64,000 nucleotides of DNA, taken from positions 1,054,001 to 1,118,000 of the forward strand of contig NC_016484.1 of assembly GCF_000227115.2 (NCBI RefSeq). Direction: 5' to 3'. Made by a program: the position numbers and the translations under genes. Origin of the DNA: Naumovozyma dairenensis CBS 421. Lineage: Eukaryota > Ascomycota > Saccharomycetes > Saccharomycetales > Saccharomycetaceae. Shown here one piece after another: positions 10,608 to 21,931 of the stretch. The notes under the pieces were generated by a model. That model was not told the DNA's origin. It made no database searches and saw only the letters and a list, made by a program, of their open reading frames with translations. The stretch's first letter is position 1. Each line of letters begins with the position of its first letter.

Positions 10608-11207
10608 CTTTGGGGTATATATATATAAATGTATAGTGTGTATGCTGATCTGGTGTCCTGTTAAGAAATGAGCAACAACTAAAAGTCGAGAACAATTGAC
10701 TAGAAATACAATAAGTATATAAATATATATATATATAATGAAGGACCAACCCAAAATACAAGGGAAACTGTATTGAAAACCGATAGACACAAGAAGAGAT
10801 GAGCCCATCGTTTAAATTTCTCTATTTATAATTACTAACCATATGATAAAAGTATATTTTTTTCTTTTGGTGTCAAAAGCAAATTTTCTCGAAAATTTTC
10901 TAGTTTTTTTTTTTTTTCGGAAAATTTTCAACGAAGAAAAAAGCCACAGTTTTGCTTTTGACACAAAAATTGTGGGAACAAAAAGTGTCATAATCATCAA
11001 ATAATTAATAATCAATTAATACCTGGGAAAAGTGTCAGATAATATGTTGACAGATATGACAGATTATGGCAATGGTATATCGTTGGTAAAAGGTATATCG
11101 GTATGTGTATAGACATCTATCGATCTTGTTTTATCTTGACTTGTGATATATTAAGCGTCGGTTACAAACATACTAGTGTATATATGACCTTACAACACAC
11201 AAGTTTC
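10608..11207. other. Region upstream of SAM2, downstream of LPP1
   Basis: These 600 bases contain the SAM2 promoter and the LPP1 3' end. AT-rich leader sequence with a (TA)n tract lies near 10725. A poly-T run lies at about 10904-10917. The Met31/32-like site is listed separately. No RNA gene was seen. Confidence 0.6.
10944..10952 (-). promoter_or_regulatory. Met31/Met32-type site upstream of SAM2
   Basis: The plus strand reads CCACAGTTT, which on the minus strand is AAACTGTGG, the core of the Met31/Met32 site. It lies about 340 bp upstream of the SAM2 start on the coding strand. A near-match (AAAATTGTGG) lies at 10966-10975 on the opposite strand. Methionine-gene control by Met4 with Met31/32 is known for S. 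cerevisiae SAM1/SAM2. Confidence 0.5.
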
Positions 11208-12110
11208 TTAATCCATTGATGCTGTTACAGGAGCTGGAAGTAATGAGCGTCTTTTCAATTGTTTAGTGAAGACGTTCCTCCAACAGGCCCATATGATTAA
11301 CCAACCGAGAAGACTTCCACTCAATACGTCATACCAATGATGTCTATGGTCAGTAATTCTTTCGATCATAACGATAACAATCAAAACTAAGCACCATACA
11401 TGCTTCAAATAATGCCCTACAATGAATTTACTTTGCCAAACGAACAGGAATCCCAATCCTGCAGTAATGAAACTAGAATGTCCACTTGGTGTACTTTTCA
11501 ACCCTTCTATAAGTATATATTTATTCGGTTGCTGACATATATCCAACCCATAATATCCATCCACACTTGCCTGTTCATCATCCAACGGTTTTGGTTGACA
11601 TCTTGCTAAAAAATCTGGTCTAAAATTACCGATAATTAATTTCAATGAATTCGTCATGGCTCCATTGATTGTAATAACCATCAGCAAACAAATTAAACTT
11701 AAATGTAAAAAATGAACATATTTATTCTGGACCCATCTAACTGAAGAATATGTTTCCATATCATTATCATCATCATCATCATCATCATAACTAGCTTCGA
11801 TTGCTTCATGAATATTATTATTATATCTACTAATAGTTTTCCTCAATGATGGTGTACCAATGGTACAATACCAAAACACAACAATACTACTAATTAGAAC
11901 ACTCAATATGATACATTCCCAACCACCAATAACTTCATCCTCTATATAACTTTTGGAAATATGAGGATTATCTAATTTGAATTTAATGTTTTGTAATCTT
12001 GGTGCCAACCCCAATTCAGTATATATGAAAAATATAGTACAAAGGAAAATGACAATATATTTCGTTGAATAGAATTGGAAATAATTCAATGTCCTTTTGG
12101 GTACCAGCAT
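11208..12110 (-). CDS. LPP1: Lipid phosphate phosphatase (PAP2 family)
   Basis: The 300-residue membrane protein carries the three-part PAP2 phosphatase signature: KLIIGNFRP (157-165), PSGHS (208-212) and R251-x5-H257-x3-D261 within ERITDHRHHWYD. Six hydrophobic segments are visible (about 18-32, 64-84, 132-152, 214-232, 236-250, 264-278). Lpp1 dephosphorylates phosphatidic acid, lysophosphatidic acid and diacylglycerol pyrophosphate in internal membranes. An insert of eight or more consecutive acidic residues (109-117) lies in a loop. The residue before R251 is Glu where the family usually has Ser. Position between SAM2 and PSP1 equals LPP1 (YDR503C). Confidence 0.93.
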   Translation of the reverse strand: MLVPKRTLNYFQFYSTKYIVIFLCTIFFIYTELGLAPRLQNIKFKLDNPHISKSYIEDEVIGGWECIILSVLISSIVVFWYCTIGTPSLRKTISRYNNNIHEAIEASYDDDDDDDNDMETYSSVRWVQNKYVHFLHLSLICLLMVITINGAMTNSLKLIIGNFRPDFLARCQPKPLDDEQASVDGYYGLDICQQPNKYILIEGLKSTPSGHSSFITAGLGFLFVWQSKFIVGHYLKHVWCLVLIVIVMIERITDHRHHWYDVLSGSLLGWLIIWACWRNVFTKQLKRRSLLPAPVTASMD

Positions 12111-12856
12111 CGCATATATATGTGTGAGTATCGCCTCTTTATTCCACTTTAGCTCTTGATGGGATTGTCAACAAGGCTGCTACCTAGGTATGTATGTATT
12201 TATGTGAATTACCTTAATTTTGTAATGTAAGGTTATGTAATGCCCATTTCTCTAAAGTGGGTTGTTGTCATTTTCTTTTCGTTTCGCGTTTCAACAAAAT
12301 AAAAAACAACGACAATAACAATAATAGCTTTATACAGATCCTGCTAAGAAAGAAGTCTCTTAAAGAAACGACTTTTCCTGTTAAGTGGAATAATTTACGT
12401 ACCTACATAGAGTGTTTATGACCTTTTTAAGGAAATAAAAGGAAAAGAAAATACTTTAATACTAATAGTAATATCACACATTTTGTATAAAGAAAAAATA
12501 AATTATTATATATATATATATATAGTGACAGAGAAAAGATTTTTTTATATCAATATTGGTACAATTTTTTCAGTTGCTTCATTTGTTTCATTTTCATTTT
12601 CATTTCATTCTAGAGTTTATAGTTTATTTCTATGTTTATAATTTCTATATTTATACTATTTTTCATTGAAAGAATAGCAAAATATTAGAGTAGAGTAGGT
12701 ATTATTGTTATTTCTATAATATTATTTGTTGTGTCGAGTTTAAAGAGAAAAGACAATCTATATATAGGTTTGTTTTGTTTTATTTTGTTTTGTTTTGTTT
12801 TCGTTATTGCGAATAGTATCATTTCTGTTCTTTATATTTCTCAGATAATATATCAA
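12111..12856. other. Intergenic region between LPP1 and PSP1
   Basis: This region holds the LPP1 promoter (near 12111-12400) and a long AT-rich 3' region of PSP1. It contains a (TA)n run at about 12509-12525, a TTTTCATTTTCATTT stretch near 12590 and a TTTTG pentamer tract at about 12769-12800. No conserved small gene such as SPG3 could be recognised. Confidence 0.6.
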
Positions 12857-15781
12857 TCAATGGAATAATTGGTTAACCAATTCAATATATACACCAATTT
12901 GGAAATCATCTAATTTGATTTGATTTAAAGGAGGAGTAATTAATTTGGAAAGTTGATTTGTATGTGCATGAATATTCGAAGATGGTGAGTTAATATTCAA
13001 ATCATGATTATTAATATCATTAATTTCTTGAATGGAATAATTTTTCCAAATATTATTATAAAAAGTTTTCAATTCACTAGAATTTGTATCATTATAATAT
13101 TTTTGATCAATCTGTAAATTATTTGGTATTGCACAAAGCCAAATTCTTGTCTTATAAAATTTGAATAATTCTTTAATTAAATCTCTAAAATCATTTCTTT
13201 CTTCACAAACATAATAAAATGTCAATTTTTTCCTATCAAATTGGAATTCACTATTCAATATTTTGATATTAAGCTTTTTACCGCCAGTAGTAGTATAGTC
13301 AGAATTGTTATTAGTTAATGAATCTAATTTCAATTTAACAATTTGTAAAGCTTTCAATTCATCTTGAAATTTATAATTTAAATTAACTTTAATTTCCCAT
13401 GGTGTAGCAAATCTTAGAACCTGCTTTGTGGGAATAATTAATTTGGTTAATTCAATTACGTCATAAAATTTTGGATTCAATGTGGATGATGACGATGATA
13501 ACGTCGTATTATTCAACTTGGTATTGATCAATGTTTCAATGAATTTATCGTTTGGGAAATGTTGAGATTTATTAGTAATTAAAGAATCGAAATGGATTTT
13601 TTTCTTTAAGAAATTAATAAAGATCGATAATTGAGAATTCATCATAGGTTCAATTACCATTACTAAATCTTTACCACGATCACCATCAATTATAACCATA
13701 TCACCTCTTTTGATGATTAAATTCGAATTTTGTGGTGTCGATAACAATTCTAATTTCCCATTTTTCAAAGCCACTAACACCAATGGTTTATTATTAACAT
13801 TCATATTAGTGTGGATACTCTTTGATAAAGGTGATGAAGATGGAGATGTAGAATTTGAATCACGTGGAGAACAAGAAGAGTCTGAAGATTTTGATGATGC
13901 AGACGACGAAGAAGAATATGACGATAAAATTTCTTTATTTGAAAGTTTCAAGAAATCCACAAATTTACGGATAGATTTAGCTCTCAAAGCATCATCATCA
14001 TTGATGTCTTTATTAACATCACTTCCATTTTCATGATTTAATATAATATTTTTCAAATTATCAGTAAATGCGAAAACTTTATCAGTGGAAAAATAATACT
14101 TACCGTATTCCATATATAATGAATGTAAATCATCTGTTGATGTCAATTGTTTAGTTTCAGTTAAAATCAAACCATTAGATGATATGTTATTAGTGTTTAT
14201 GTTCATGGTGGTGTTCATATTAAAAGTCATATTGTTTGCGAAATTATTGTTGAGATAATCAAAATATCTATCATTATTGCCATTGTAAGTATTACCATTG
14301 TTCATAGAAATACTCTTATTGATATTTGATAAGAAAGGTTGTGTATAACGACGATGATTATGATGATCATTTGTTTGGTTTAGATATTGTGGTCCTTGAA
14401 ATTGCATGCAATATGACAATGATTGTTGTCGTTGATAAGGCGATTGATAGGACGATCCGTTAGTATTAGTAGTATTATCATGAATTGAATTCAATTGAGA
14501 AAAATTGTTTTGTGGCGTATTTGTTATATCTTGATATTGAAATTGATACTGATATTGATTCTGCATTGATGTTGCTTGCTTTTGATTGTGTGCTTGGTTT
14601 TGTTGTTGCTGGTGATATTGCGACTGATTGGTATTATATGGAGATTGAACAGAATTCGATGGGGAATAAGGATCTAATGAAATTTCGTGAATTATATCAT
14701 TCGCCAATTTGTTTTGATTATGTCCATTGAATTCATTATTCCATGTTGGGTTTCTGTGCAGAGTATTAGTATCAATATGATTATGATTGTTATTGTTATT
14801 GTTAATCAAGAGGTCAGAGATATAAGAAGATCTTCTCGAAACCCATTGTTGTTGCTGCTGAATAGAAGGATTTAAATGATTATCATTAACATTAATATTG
14901 CTCATAAATGCAGAATTATAGGGAGAAGTCATAGAATTATCTTGAATATGTTTACGACCATTCTGATTATATTGCTCGTGATTATAATCATTTTGATATG
15001 AATCTTCGATATTCGACGAAGTCAATCTTAAACTGTATTGATTGTTGTTATCGTTCTGTTCAGTAGTAGCAGCGGTATTGCTTTGAAGATTATTTAAGGG
15101 TAAAGAGGTGTTTGAGAAAATAGGATTATGCCCAGTAGCAGTGTCATTCAATGCATTTGAAGAAGATAAAGGAAATTGTCCATATGAAGTTGTAGGAGGA
15201 ATAGGGCCTACTTCTCTATTTCCATTTGTAGTATCTGTTGATGGTTGAAGGTTTCCAAGAAATTTTGAGTGCTGTACTGATGAGAAAGCTCCAGTATTAT
15301 TTTGATTTCCGTTTTGATGGCTCGAAGAAGATGTAGCAGTAGTCTTAGCAGCGGAAGCGCTGATCGTTTTTGTTAAACCATTACTATCAGTATTATGTTC
15401 TTGAGTGTTGTTCTCACTAATAGACAATGATTTCTTGAAGCCATTAATAAAATCGAAGTTTGCAATATTTGCATGGTTTTCATTATTACTATGACCCATA
15501 GTGGTTTGTTGTTGCTTAGCGTTGTTATTGGCGGCAGTAACAGCAGCAGCTACAGCAGTACCATGGTGAGGAGGAAATGATGATAATGTACCATTTGGGA
15601 TTCTCGAACCTGCAGCAACAGTTGTAGTAAATGTACCGTTCTGAGATTGCAACTTACTAGGTAGGTCTATCAAAGATTTATCGCTACTGTTTTTGAACAA
15701 TAATTTTTCATAGTAGTTCTTTAAATCAGCGTTATCGGAGATACTAGTTGAACTATTTATGGATGGTAAATCTTTTGACAT
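12857..15781 (-). CDS. PSP1: Psp1, Asn/Gln-rich protein with PSP1 C-terminal domain
   Basis: The 974-residue protein has a long low-complexity N-terminal two-thirds rich in Asn, Gln, Ser and His. A folded C-terminal part includes [27 protein letters not shown] and the PSP1 C-terminal domain (roughly residues 790-910, with [19 protein letters not shown] and ALQIVKLK). The domain is widespread from bacteria to fungi. S. cerevisiae PSP1 (841 residues) was found as a high-copy suppressor of DNA polymerase alpha mutants and its molecular role is unclear. Length growth here is in the homopolymer-like tracts. It lies next to LPP1 as in S. cerevisiae, where SPG3 intervenes. The ATG at 15781 opens the first conserved-looking residues. 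Confidence 0.92.
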   Translation of the reverse strand: MSKDLPSINSSTSISDNADLKNYYEKLLFKNSSDKSLIDLPSKLQSQNGTFTTTVAAGSRIPNGTLSSFPPHHGTAVAAAVTAANNNAKQQQTTMGHSNNENHANIANFDFINGFKKSLSISENNTQEHNTDSNGLTKTISASAAKTTATSSSSHQNGNQNNTGAFSSVQHSKFLGNLQPSTDTTNGNREVGPIPPTTSYGQFPLSSSNALNDTATGHNPIFSNTSLPLNNLQSNTAATTEQNDNNNQYSLRLTSSNIEDSYQNDYNHEQYNQNGRKHIQDNSMTSPYNSAFMSNINVNDNHLNPSIQQQQQWVSRRSSYISDLLINNNNNNHNHIDTNTLHRNPTWNNEFNGHNQNKLANDIIHEISLDPYSPSNSVQSPYNTNQSQYHQQQQNQAHNQKQATSMQNQYQYQFQYQDITNTPQNNFSQLNSIHDNTTNTNGSSYQSPYQRQQSLSYCMQFQGPQYLNQTNDHHNHRRYTQPFLSNINKSISMNNGNTYNGNNDRYFDYLNNNFANNMTFNMNTTMNINTNNISSNGLILTETKQLTSTDDLHSLYMEYGKYYFSTDKVFAFTDNLKNIILNHENGSDVNKDINDDDALRAKSIRKFVDFLKLSNKEILSSYSSSSSASSKSSDSSCSPRDSNSTSPSSSPLSKSIHTNMNVNNKPLVLVALKNGKLELLSTPQNSNLIIKRGDMVIIDGDRGKDLVMVIEPMMNSQLSIFINFLKKKIHFDSLITNKSQHFPNDKFIETLINTKLNNTTLSSSSSTLNPKFYDVIELTKLIIPTKQVLRFATPWEIKVNLNYKFQDELKALQIVKLKLDSLTNNNSDYTTTGGKKLNIKILNSEFQFDRKKLTFYYVCEERNDFRDLIKELFKFYKTRIWLCAIPNNLQIDQKYYNDTNSSELKTFYNNIWKNYSIQEINDINNHDLNINSPSSNIHAHTNQLSKLITPPLNQIKLDDFQIGVYIELVNQLFH

Positions 15782-16445
15782 GTCTGTAAAATCTATAAGT
15801 GTGTATTAGTCTATTTCTTTTTTTTTTTTTTGGTTCGTTTGTTAAAGTATTTTCAAGTAAAAGATAATCGAACAGCGTGCAAATATAGGTAAGTGCACTA
15901 TGGGGATAAGCTCTATCAAAAAGTACCAGTAAGTCTATCTCTATATTCCTGGCCAATAGGTAGATGTTTCCTCGATAGTATATATTGTAATATGCTCGAA
16001 TATGTCGTTTTTTCTTTGTCTCTTTTCCACCCTATTGTTCTTCCCTGTCATATATGAACCGGTAGTTATTCCTTTACCATTTATTGTTTCCCTATGCTGT
16101 TTTATTTTCCCTTTTCCCTTTTCCCTTTTCCCTTGTTTTGTTCTTTTTATTAATTTGAAAATCCAGCCGCGGGGGGGCCCGAACTGTTGGCGTTGCCGTC
16201 CTGTTTTCTATCGCGTCACAAATTAAAATGAGAAAATTGATCATAATTTGTGACGTAAATATCTGGTGAGAATTTGCTGGCGGCCATCCCCTGACTTGGC
16301 GCCACGGAGTGAGGGGTAAAAAAAGGGCTTTTTTTATTGCCTCATACTAGCGAAGGGAGCGTTATTGGCACAATATCACCAATACATATATATATGCATA
16401 ATGACTCAGTATGAATCTGGGCTTTCACATTAAAAATAGTACCAT
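15782..16445. other. Divergent promoter region between PSP1 and the OYE-like gene
   Basis: It contains a poly-T tract near 15821, TTTTCCC repeats at 16105-16133, a GC-rich patch (about 16166-16200) and the perfect inverted repeat at 16214-16255 that is listed separately. The GC patch and palindrome lie 190-280 bp before the OYE-like start and look regulatory. Confidence 0.6.
16214..16255. promoter_or_regulatory. Perfect 12-bp inverted repeat upstream of the OYE-like gene
   Basis: CGTCACAAATTA (16214-16225) and its exact reverse complement TAATTTGTGACG (16244-16255) are separated by 18 bp. The outer ends contain TGACG, and the right copy reads TGACGTAA, like ATF/CREB or Yap-type bZIP half sites. 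It lies 190 bp upstream of the ATG at 16446. A dimeric regulator site is likely; which factor binds is unknown. Confidence 0.5.
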
Positions 16446-17753
16446 ATGTATATTTCTAAACCACCTCTTCAACCGCTGAGCGCAGTAAAAACAATTGTGA
16501 TGAGTTATAATACAAAATCATCAGTAAAGGCTTCTTCAAAAGTTCCATATTTTTTTCCTGAGCAGCCAATCCTTGGCAAGTTCATCAAATTCAAAGATAA
16601 TACTAAAAGTGATACTGGACGAGGACAAAACAATGAAACCCTTCCCCCTAGGTTGTTCCAACCTTTCAAAATAAAAAATTTAACAGTACCGAATAGAATA
16701 GCTGTATCACCTATGTGTCTGTATTCCACATCAAAAATTGAAAATTATAAACCTACAAATTTCCATCAAATTCATTATGGCGCTTTATCATTAAAAGGTC
16801 CAGGTCTCATTATTGTTGAATGTACAGCAGTCTCACCTAGGGGATTGATCACTCCCAATGATCTTGGGTTATGGTCCTACGAACAAGCTATTGAACATCG
16901 AAATAAGATTGTGAATTTCGCTCATGATTGTAATTCTTTAATTGGTATACAACTGGGGTATCTAGATAATTTACACGTCGGGGAAGGGCGTGAAACAAAA
17001 CAAGATTCTACTTCATTCGATGATTTATTGGAATCAATTAGGAAAGAATGGACGGATTCCGCTAAATTGGCAATTGATGTGGCTAAGTATGATTTTATTG
17101 AGATTCAAGGGGATCATGGTCATATATTTGACTCAATAAATAATATAGATAATAATACACCATTAAAATTAGCCTCGAATGATAATGCTAAGTTCTGTCT
17201 TGTGTTAAAAATCATTGATTCAATTAGATCAGTGATTCCAAAACATGTACCGTTATTTTATAGAATGTCAGCATCACAAAAAGCACCACAAAAAGAAAAA
17301 GGTGCTAAGGACCATGAGAAACTCTGGGATTTTGATGATACGATAGAATTTGCCATTAAGTTGGCCGAGCATGATGTTCAAGTAATTGATATAACTGGTG
17401 GGTTTTACAATTTTAATAGTCAAACTGAGAAGATCAATGCGAAAAGGATGTTTATGAAAAGATTGAGAACATCCATATTCAGGAAGAATTTGTCAATGTT
17501 AGTGACTGGTCCAGAAAATCTTGAAACTAGTCAGGAAGCTGAGCAAGTGTTGAGTCCAATGAGAGAAGGTAAAAAGAAGGAAGGGGGGGAAGATGATGAT
17601 AAAATCCAAGACTTTCTAATTATTGGTCAACCATTTTTGAGGAACAGTTCTTTAGTAACGGAGTGGGCTGACGAATTGAATTGTATTATTTCACAACCTG
17701 TTCAATACTCATGGGGATTTTATCCTTCTAATGACTATAAGGAAAAGAAATAA
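16446..17753 (+). CDS. Old-yellow-enzyme-like flavoprotein homologue with degenerate active site
   Basis: The 435-residue product aligns with the YqjM-type (class II/III) OYE family: LFQPFKIKNLTVPNRIAVSP (70-89), SPMCLYS (88-94, holding the flavin-contacting Cys and catalytic-type Tyr), LGLWS (140-144), IGIQL (166-170), YRMSASQ (272-278), and a flavin-phosphate-end segment FLIIGQPFLRN. Several hallmark positions are changed. The AHAGRK segment after the IGIQL strand reads GYLDNLH, the His-x-x-His pair of substrate binding reads Q221-GD-H224, and the loop with SNxRxDxYGG is missing. Flavin binding may persist, while classical ene-reductase activity is doubtful. S. cerevisiae has no YqjM-type homologue that I know of. 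M19 (16500) is an alternative start. Confidence 0.8.
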   Translation: MYISKPPLQPLSAVKTIVMSYNTKSSVKASSKVPYFFPEQPILGKFIKFKDNTKSDTGRGQNNETLPPRLFQPFKIKNLTVPNRIAVSPMCLYSTSKIENYKPTNFHQIHYGALSLKGPGLIIVECTAVSPRGLITPNDLGLWSYEQAIEHRNKIVNFAHDCNSLIGIQLGYLDNLHVGEGRETKQDSTSFDDLLESIRKEWTDSAKLAIDVAKYDFIEIQGDHGHIFDSINNIDNNTPLKLASNDNAKFCLVLKIIDSIRSVIPKHVPLFYRMSASQKAPQKEKGAKDHEKLWDFDDTIEFAIKLAEHDVQVIDITGGFYNFNSQTEKINAKRMFMKRLRTSIFRKNLSMLVTGPENLETSQEAEQVLSPMREGKKKEGGEDDDKIQDFLIIGQPFLRNSSLVTEWADELNCIISQPVQYSWGFYPSNDYKEKK

Positions 17754-17880
17754 GGAGCTTGAAAGATTGATCAATGTACATATATACATATGTATATACT
17801 TATAAATATTCACCAAATGGGTTATTTTACAAATGTTAAGGATAATTCCCAAAGTCAAAGCATTCTTGATTGATTAAGTA

Positions 17881-17916
<36 letters not shown>

Positions 17917-19372
17917 ATGTATATGTTACTATCATTAAACAACTCCGTTAAATTTTGATAAATGCCAAGATTAAAGAAATCAACGGGCAATATATGGGAT
18001 GTTTCAATTAGTCCACGTTAGCCTGATTGAGTCATTCCTAGCTTTTGTTTTTACGATATTTGGGTCCATGAAACAAAGGGAAGGATGTTAATCAAGTACA
18101 GTCTCCAATGATCTTCACGTTAACGGAGTCATATATGATTAACAACTACCTGCCAACATCTGGGGGGTAAGAGGAGACGAGTGCGATAAGAAGGTAAAAA
18201 GATCAGGGTGTCTGCAGTCTTTGTTACGTGAGTACGGCAAGAAGGGGAGATAGGATAGCGTGTGTGAATTACACGCCGGAAGAAAAACTAAGAAACTAAC
18301 CAATGGAAGAGCCATCTGTTTACTGATAGGAAAACAAAATAGAAACAAACCACATCTTCTCGCGTTGTATTGTGTGGGAGGAGGAGGAGGAGGATAAGCC
18401 TTGGCGAAGGATATCCGAACTTTATATTCTGATAGAGTCTCACCAGAGAATGACAGAGAGAGAAGGGCGTTTGAACAACTCCGGAATTCCATTTTCCATT
18501 TTCCGCTCTCCGCTCTCCGCGGACAGTCCTCTTTGTTTTTGGTCACGCAGTTCGTGAATGTCCCTCTCAAAAAAGCCGTTCTCCTTAAAAAGAAACGGCG
18601 CGATGGGAGGGTCTTAGTCACGATTTTTGGAGGGAATCCAGGGTAACCAAACATTCCCCCGTCAATTTAACAAGGTAAAATTGTTGTGGGCATCGGGCGC
18701 GGTTTAATGTGCGCTGGATGTGGCGATTGTTCCCCACCGGCAAACAATAACAAACCTTACAGCTGGGCGTTCTTTCGCCCTTCCCCCACTACTGTCTGTC
18801 GCCCTTCCAATTAGACGGTACATGTCTTACGTAAAGGGAGGAGCAAATGTTCTTTGCTTATTTATTTATTTATTTATTCCACTGGACAATCTTCTACGTA
18901 CTTCTTTCGTTGGCCCTTCATAGTAAAGATAATACCAAACGGTTTTTTTTTTTAATAATTTTTCACTTTCCTCATCGAGTTTATCACCAAATACTGTGGT
19001 GGTATTTTTTGAATCAAACTTTAGGAAATTCATTTAAATAAAGTGATTTTTTCATCTCCTCTAATTCTCCACTTCTGGAACACATCTTCTTCTTTTTGGT
19101 TTCCCCATCATCATTTACTTAAATACGTCAATAATTTTTAGTTTATATACAACGTAAGCATTCGTTCTTTTTTCCTTCTTTCAAGTCATTCTCTCTTTAA
19201 CATACCAACAACAACAACAGTCTCTTTTACACAGACATATTATTATTATTATTTATTCTTTCAAACCATTCACGAAAACTATAATAAGCATCATCATAAC
19301 TATTATTTATTCATTAACTCATTCATTCATACAATCATTTAATTCATACATCAAGAAAACCACTAGCACATA
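17754..19372. other. Long upstream region of the permease gene
   Basis: This stretch of 1.6 kb has a (TA)n run (about 17886-17913), then a relatively GC-rich segment (18140-18800), then an AT-rich leader. A Reb1-like site CAGGGTAAC lies at 18639-18647. Open frames across the GC-rich part, including one of 171 codons on the minus strand, show no conserved sequence and look like chance. GIN4 and GMC1, present near here in S. cerevisiae, are absent. A long promoter is typical of nutrient-regulated permease genes. Confidence 0.55.
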
Positions 19373-21376
19373 ATGAAAAATCCTTTAAGAAATTCCTTTC
19401 ATAAAAGGAATTCCTCAAACAATAACAATAGTACAAACGGAGAATCATCTTCAGTACATTCAGATAATGTAACTCGTTATGAAATGAAAAATTTAAAACC
19501 AAAAGAAAAGGAAATTTCAACAGAACAAGAAAATGAAGTAGAATATTTCGAAAATACTAAAATTCAAGAAGGTGGTATTGACGACTCTACAATAACTCAA
19601 ACAAATGACTACGAACAAAACATTACCAAACCAACTTCTCGTGTAAGAAATTTCATCGATTCATTTAAACCTGCTGAAGTGAAAAATTCTCCAGAAAAGG
19701 ATACAGCATCAATCACTTCAAATGAAATGATGATTGATGAAGAAATCTTATCTTTATCAAATCTAGATGGTCAACGTGTACCACCTCCAAGAAAAATTGA
19801 AAATAAATCAGATGAATTGAAAAAAACAATTAAACCAAGACATGTCCTTATGATTTCTCTAGGGACAGGTATAGGTACGGGTCTTCTTGTTGGGTTAGGT
19901 AGTTCCTTAGTCGCCGCAGGTCCAGCTGGTCTTTTATTAGGTTTCGGTATCATGGGTACCTGTCTTTATTGTATCATTCAAGCTGTCGGTGAAATGGCTG
20001 TCGCTTATTCTGATTTAGTTGGTGGGTTTAATGCTTATCCTTCATTTTTAGTCGATCCTGCTTTCGGATTCTCGGTAGCTTGGGTTTATGCCTTACAATG
20101 GCTTTGTGTTTGTCCTTTGGAATTGGTTACTGCATCAATGACTATCAAATATTGGACTACTAAAGTCGACCCTGATGTCTTTGTTATTATCTTTTACGTT
20201 TTAATTTTGGCTATTAATATCGTTGGGGGTGCAGCTGGGTATGCAGAAGCTGAATTCATTTTCAATTCTTGTAAAATTTTAATGATGATCGGGTTCTTTA
20301 TATTGGGTATCATCATCATTTGTGGTGGTGCAGGTAACGATGGTTACATTGGTGGTAAATATTGGCATGAACCAGGTGCATTTAGAGGTGAACATGCAAT
20401 CGATAGATTTAAAGGTGTCATGGCTACTTTAGTTAATGCTGCATTCGCATTCGGTATGAGTGAATTCATCGGTGTCACTGCTAGTGAACAATCAAACCCA
20501 CGTAAAGCTATCCCATCTGCTGCCAAAAAAATGCTTTACAGAATCGTTTGTATGTTTTTAGCTTCCATCACCATTGTCGGGTTTTTAGTCCCATATGACT
20601 CTGATCAATTGTTAGGTTCAAGTGGTGGTGGTGTTAAGGCATCCCCATATGTTTTGGCTGTATCCACTCATGGTGTTAAAGTCGTTCCACATTTTATTAA
20701 TGCTGTTATTTTAATCTCGGTCTTATCTGTCGCTAATTCTGCTTTCTATTCAAGTTCTCGTATGTTATTATCTTTAGCTGAACAAGGTTATGCCCCAAAA
20801 ATCTTTTGTTATATTGATAGAGAAGGTAGACCATTAGTAGGTATGGCTATGGCGTCATTATTTGGTGTCATTGCTTTTTGTGCTACTTCACCAAAGGAAG
20901 ATGAAGTCTTTGTTTGGTTATTAGCAATTTCTGGGTTATCTCAATTATTTACATGGATTGCCATTTGCGTCTCTCATGTTAGATTCAGAAGAGCTATGCA
21001 TGTTCAAGGTAAATCTATCGGAGAATTAGGTTTCAGATCACAAGTCGGTGCTTGGGGGTCAAGTTACGCTGCCATTATGATGGTATGTATTTTGATTGCT
21101 CAATTTTGGGTTGCCATTGCTCCTATTGGTGAAGGTAAGTTGGATGCAAAGAACTTCTTTGAAAATTATTTGGCTATGCCAATCTTATTGGCCTTATACT
21201 TTGGTTACAAGATATATACTAAAAACTGGACTATTTTTATTAGAGCTAAAGATATCGATTTAGTATCTCATAGAAATATATTCGATGAAGAAATTATTAA
21301 ACAAGAAGAGGAGGAATATCGTGAAAAATTGAGAAATGGTCCAATGTGGCGTAGAGTTTATGATTTCTGGTGTTAG
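19373..21376 (+). CDS. GNP1: Amino-acid permease of the Gnp1/Agp1 type
   Basis: The 667-residue protein has a hydrophilic N-tail of about 155 residues, twelve hydrophobic segments and the yeast amino-acid transporter signatures: KPRHVLMISLGTGIGTGLLVG, LQWLCVCPLELVTASMTIKYWTT, SEFIGVTASEQSNPRKAIP, a C-terminal RNGPMWRRVYDFWC and the FWC end that is palmitoylated in the family. It imports broad-range amino acids, chiefly Gln, Asn, Thr, Ser, Leu, at the plasma membrane. S. cerevisiae GNP1 (663 residues) is YDR508C, so synteny favours GNP1 over AGP1. It lies on the opposite strand relative to S. cerevisiae. The segment after GTGLLVG reads GLGSSLVAAGPAG, which differs from Agp1/Gnp1 and may alter substrate range. 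Confidence 0.85.
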   Translation: MKNPLRNSFHKRNSSNNNNSTNGESSSVHSDNVTRYEMKNLKPKEKEISTEQENEVEYFENTKIQEGGIDDSTITQTNDYEQNITKPTSRVRNFIDSFKPAEVKNSPEKDTASITSNEMMIDEEILSLSNLDGQRVPPPRKIENKSDELKKTIKPRHVLMISLGTGIGTGLLVGLGSSLVAAGPAGLLLGFGIMGTCLYCIIQAVGEMAVAYSDLVGGFNAYPSFLVDPAFGFSVAWVYALQWLCVCPLELVTASMTIKYWTTKVDPDVFVIIFYVLILAINIVGGAAGYAEAEFIFNSCKILMMIGFFILGIIIICGGAGNDGYIGGKYWHEPGAFRGEHAIDRFKGVMATLVNAAFAFGMSEFIGVTASEQSNPRKAIPSAAKKMLYRIVCMFLASITIVGFLVPYDSDQLLGSSGGGVKASPYVLAVSTHGVKVVPHFINAVILISVLSVANSAFYSSSRMLLSLAEQGYAPKIFCYIDREGRPLVGMAMASLFGVIAFCATSPKEDEVFVWLLAISGLSQLFTWIAICVSHVRFRRAMHVQGKSIGELGFRSQVGAWGSSYAAIMMVCILIAQFWVAIAPIGEGKLDAKNFFENYLAMPILLALYFGYKIYTKNWTIFIRAKDIDLVSHRNIFDEEIIKQEEEEYREKLRNGPMWRRVYDFWC

Positions 21377-21840
21377 AGAAATCAGTTATTGTTTGTTTTT
21401 TCGCTTACAAAACTTTAATGTCTTACTAATAGTAATAATTTTAGTTATTATTACGATATCTTCATTTCACCCTAAGCCATGACACATTCCTATTGTTATA
21501 TCTTTTTTTTTCCTGATCTAATGTTCCCTTTTTAATGCAATCTATTCTTATCCATTTTCTGTATATTTTATTTAATATATTTTTTTAATTGTAATTATAT
21601 TTAATATTATATTATATCCTTTTTCGTAATAACGAAATTTCATATTGAAAAGTTGAAAGGGCTAAAAGCGTGTTGATTTCACCGAACTTCGGAGTTTCCC
21701 CTGATGCCCAGACACAGTCTCTATGTCATAGGTCATATATCGTATGTCATATTATGGATGGTATTTTAGGTACTTTCATCTAAAAAATTAGGGGAAAAAA
21801 AAGTGACACAAATTCGCCATCCTATGAGTATAGAAGGATG
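21377..21840. other. Downstream flank of GNP1
   Basis: AT-rich 3' sequence runs to about 21650, followed by promoter-like DNA ahead of the small gene at 21932. No RNA gene was recognised. Confidence 0.5.
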
Positions 21841-21905
21841 TATAGGAATACACATTTAGTTTGTAACTTCTGTTCCATTATTTTTGTAGACCATAATAGC
21901 AAAGA
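21841..21905 (+). repeat. Direct repeat D1, copy at island A
   Basis: TATAGGAATACACAT and the following bases to GTAGACCATAA are repeated at 53215-53279 with few differences and in the same orientation. In both places the repeat ends 24-26 bases before the ATG of a small ORF, but the two ORFs differ. Confidence 0.8.
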
Positions 21906-21931
21906 AAAAACAAATACAATTTATTATAAAT

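Noticed and set aside
18139..18654. 171-codon minus-strand frame in the GNP1 upstream region
   Set aside because: Its composition is Pro/Arg/Ser-rich without domains, and the region is a long permease promoter; overlapping plus-strand frames are equally open.
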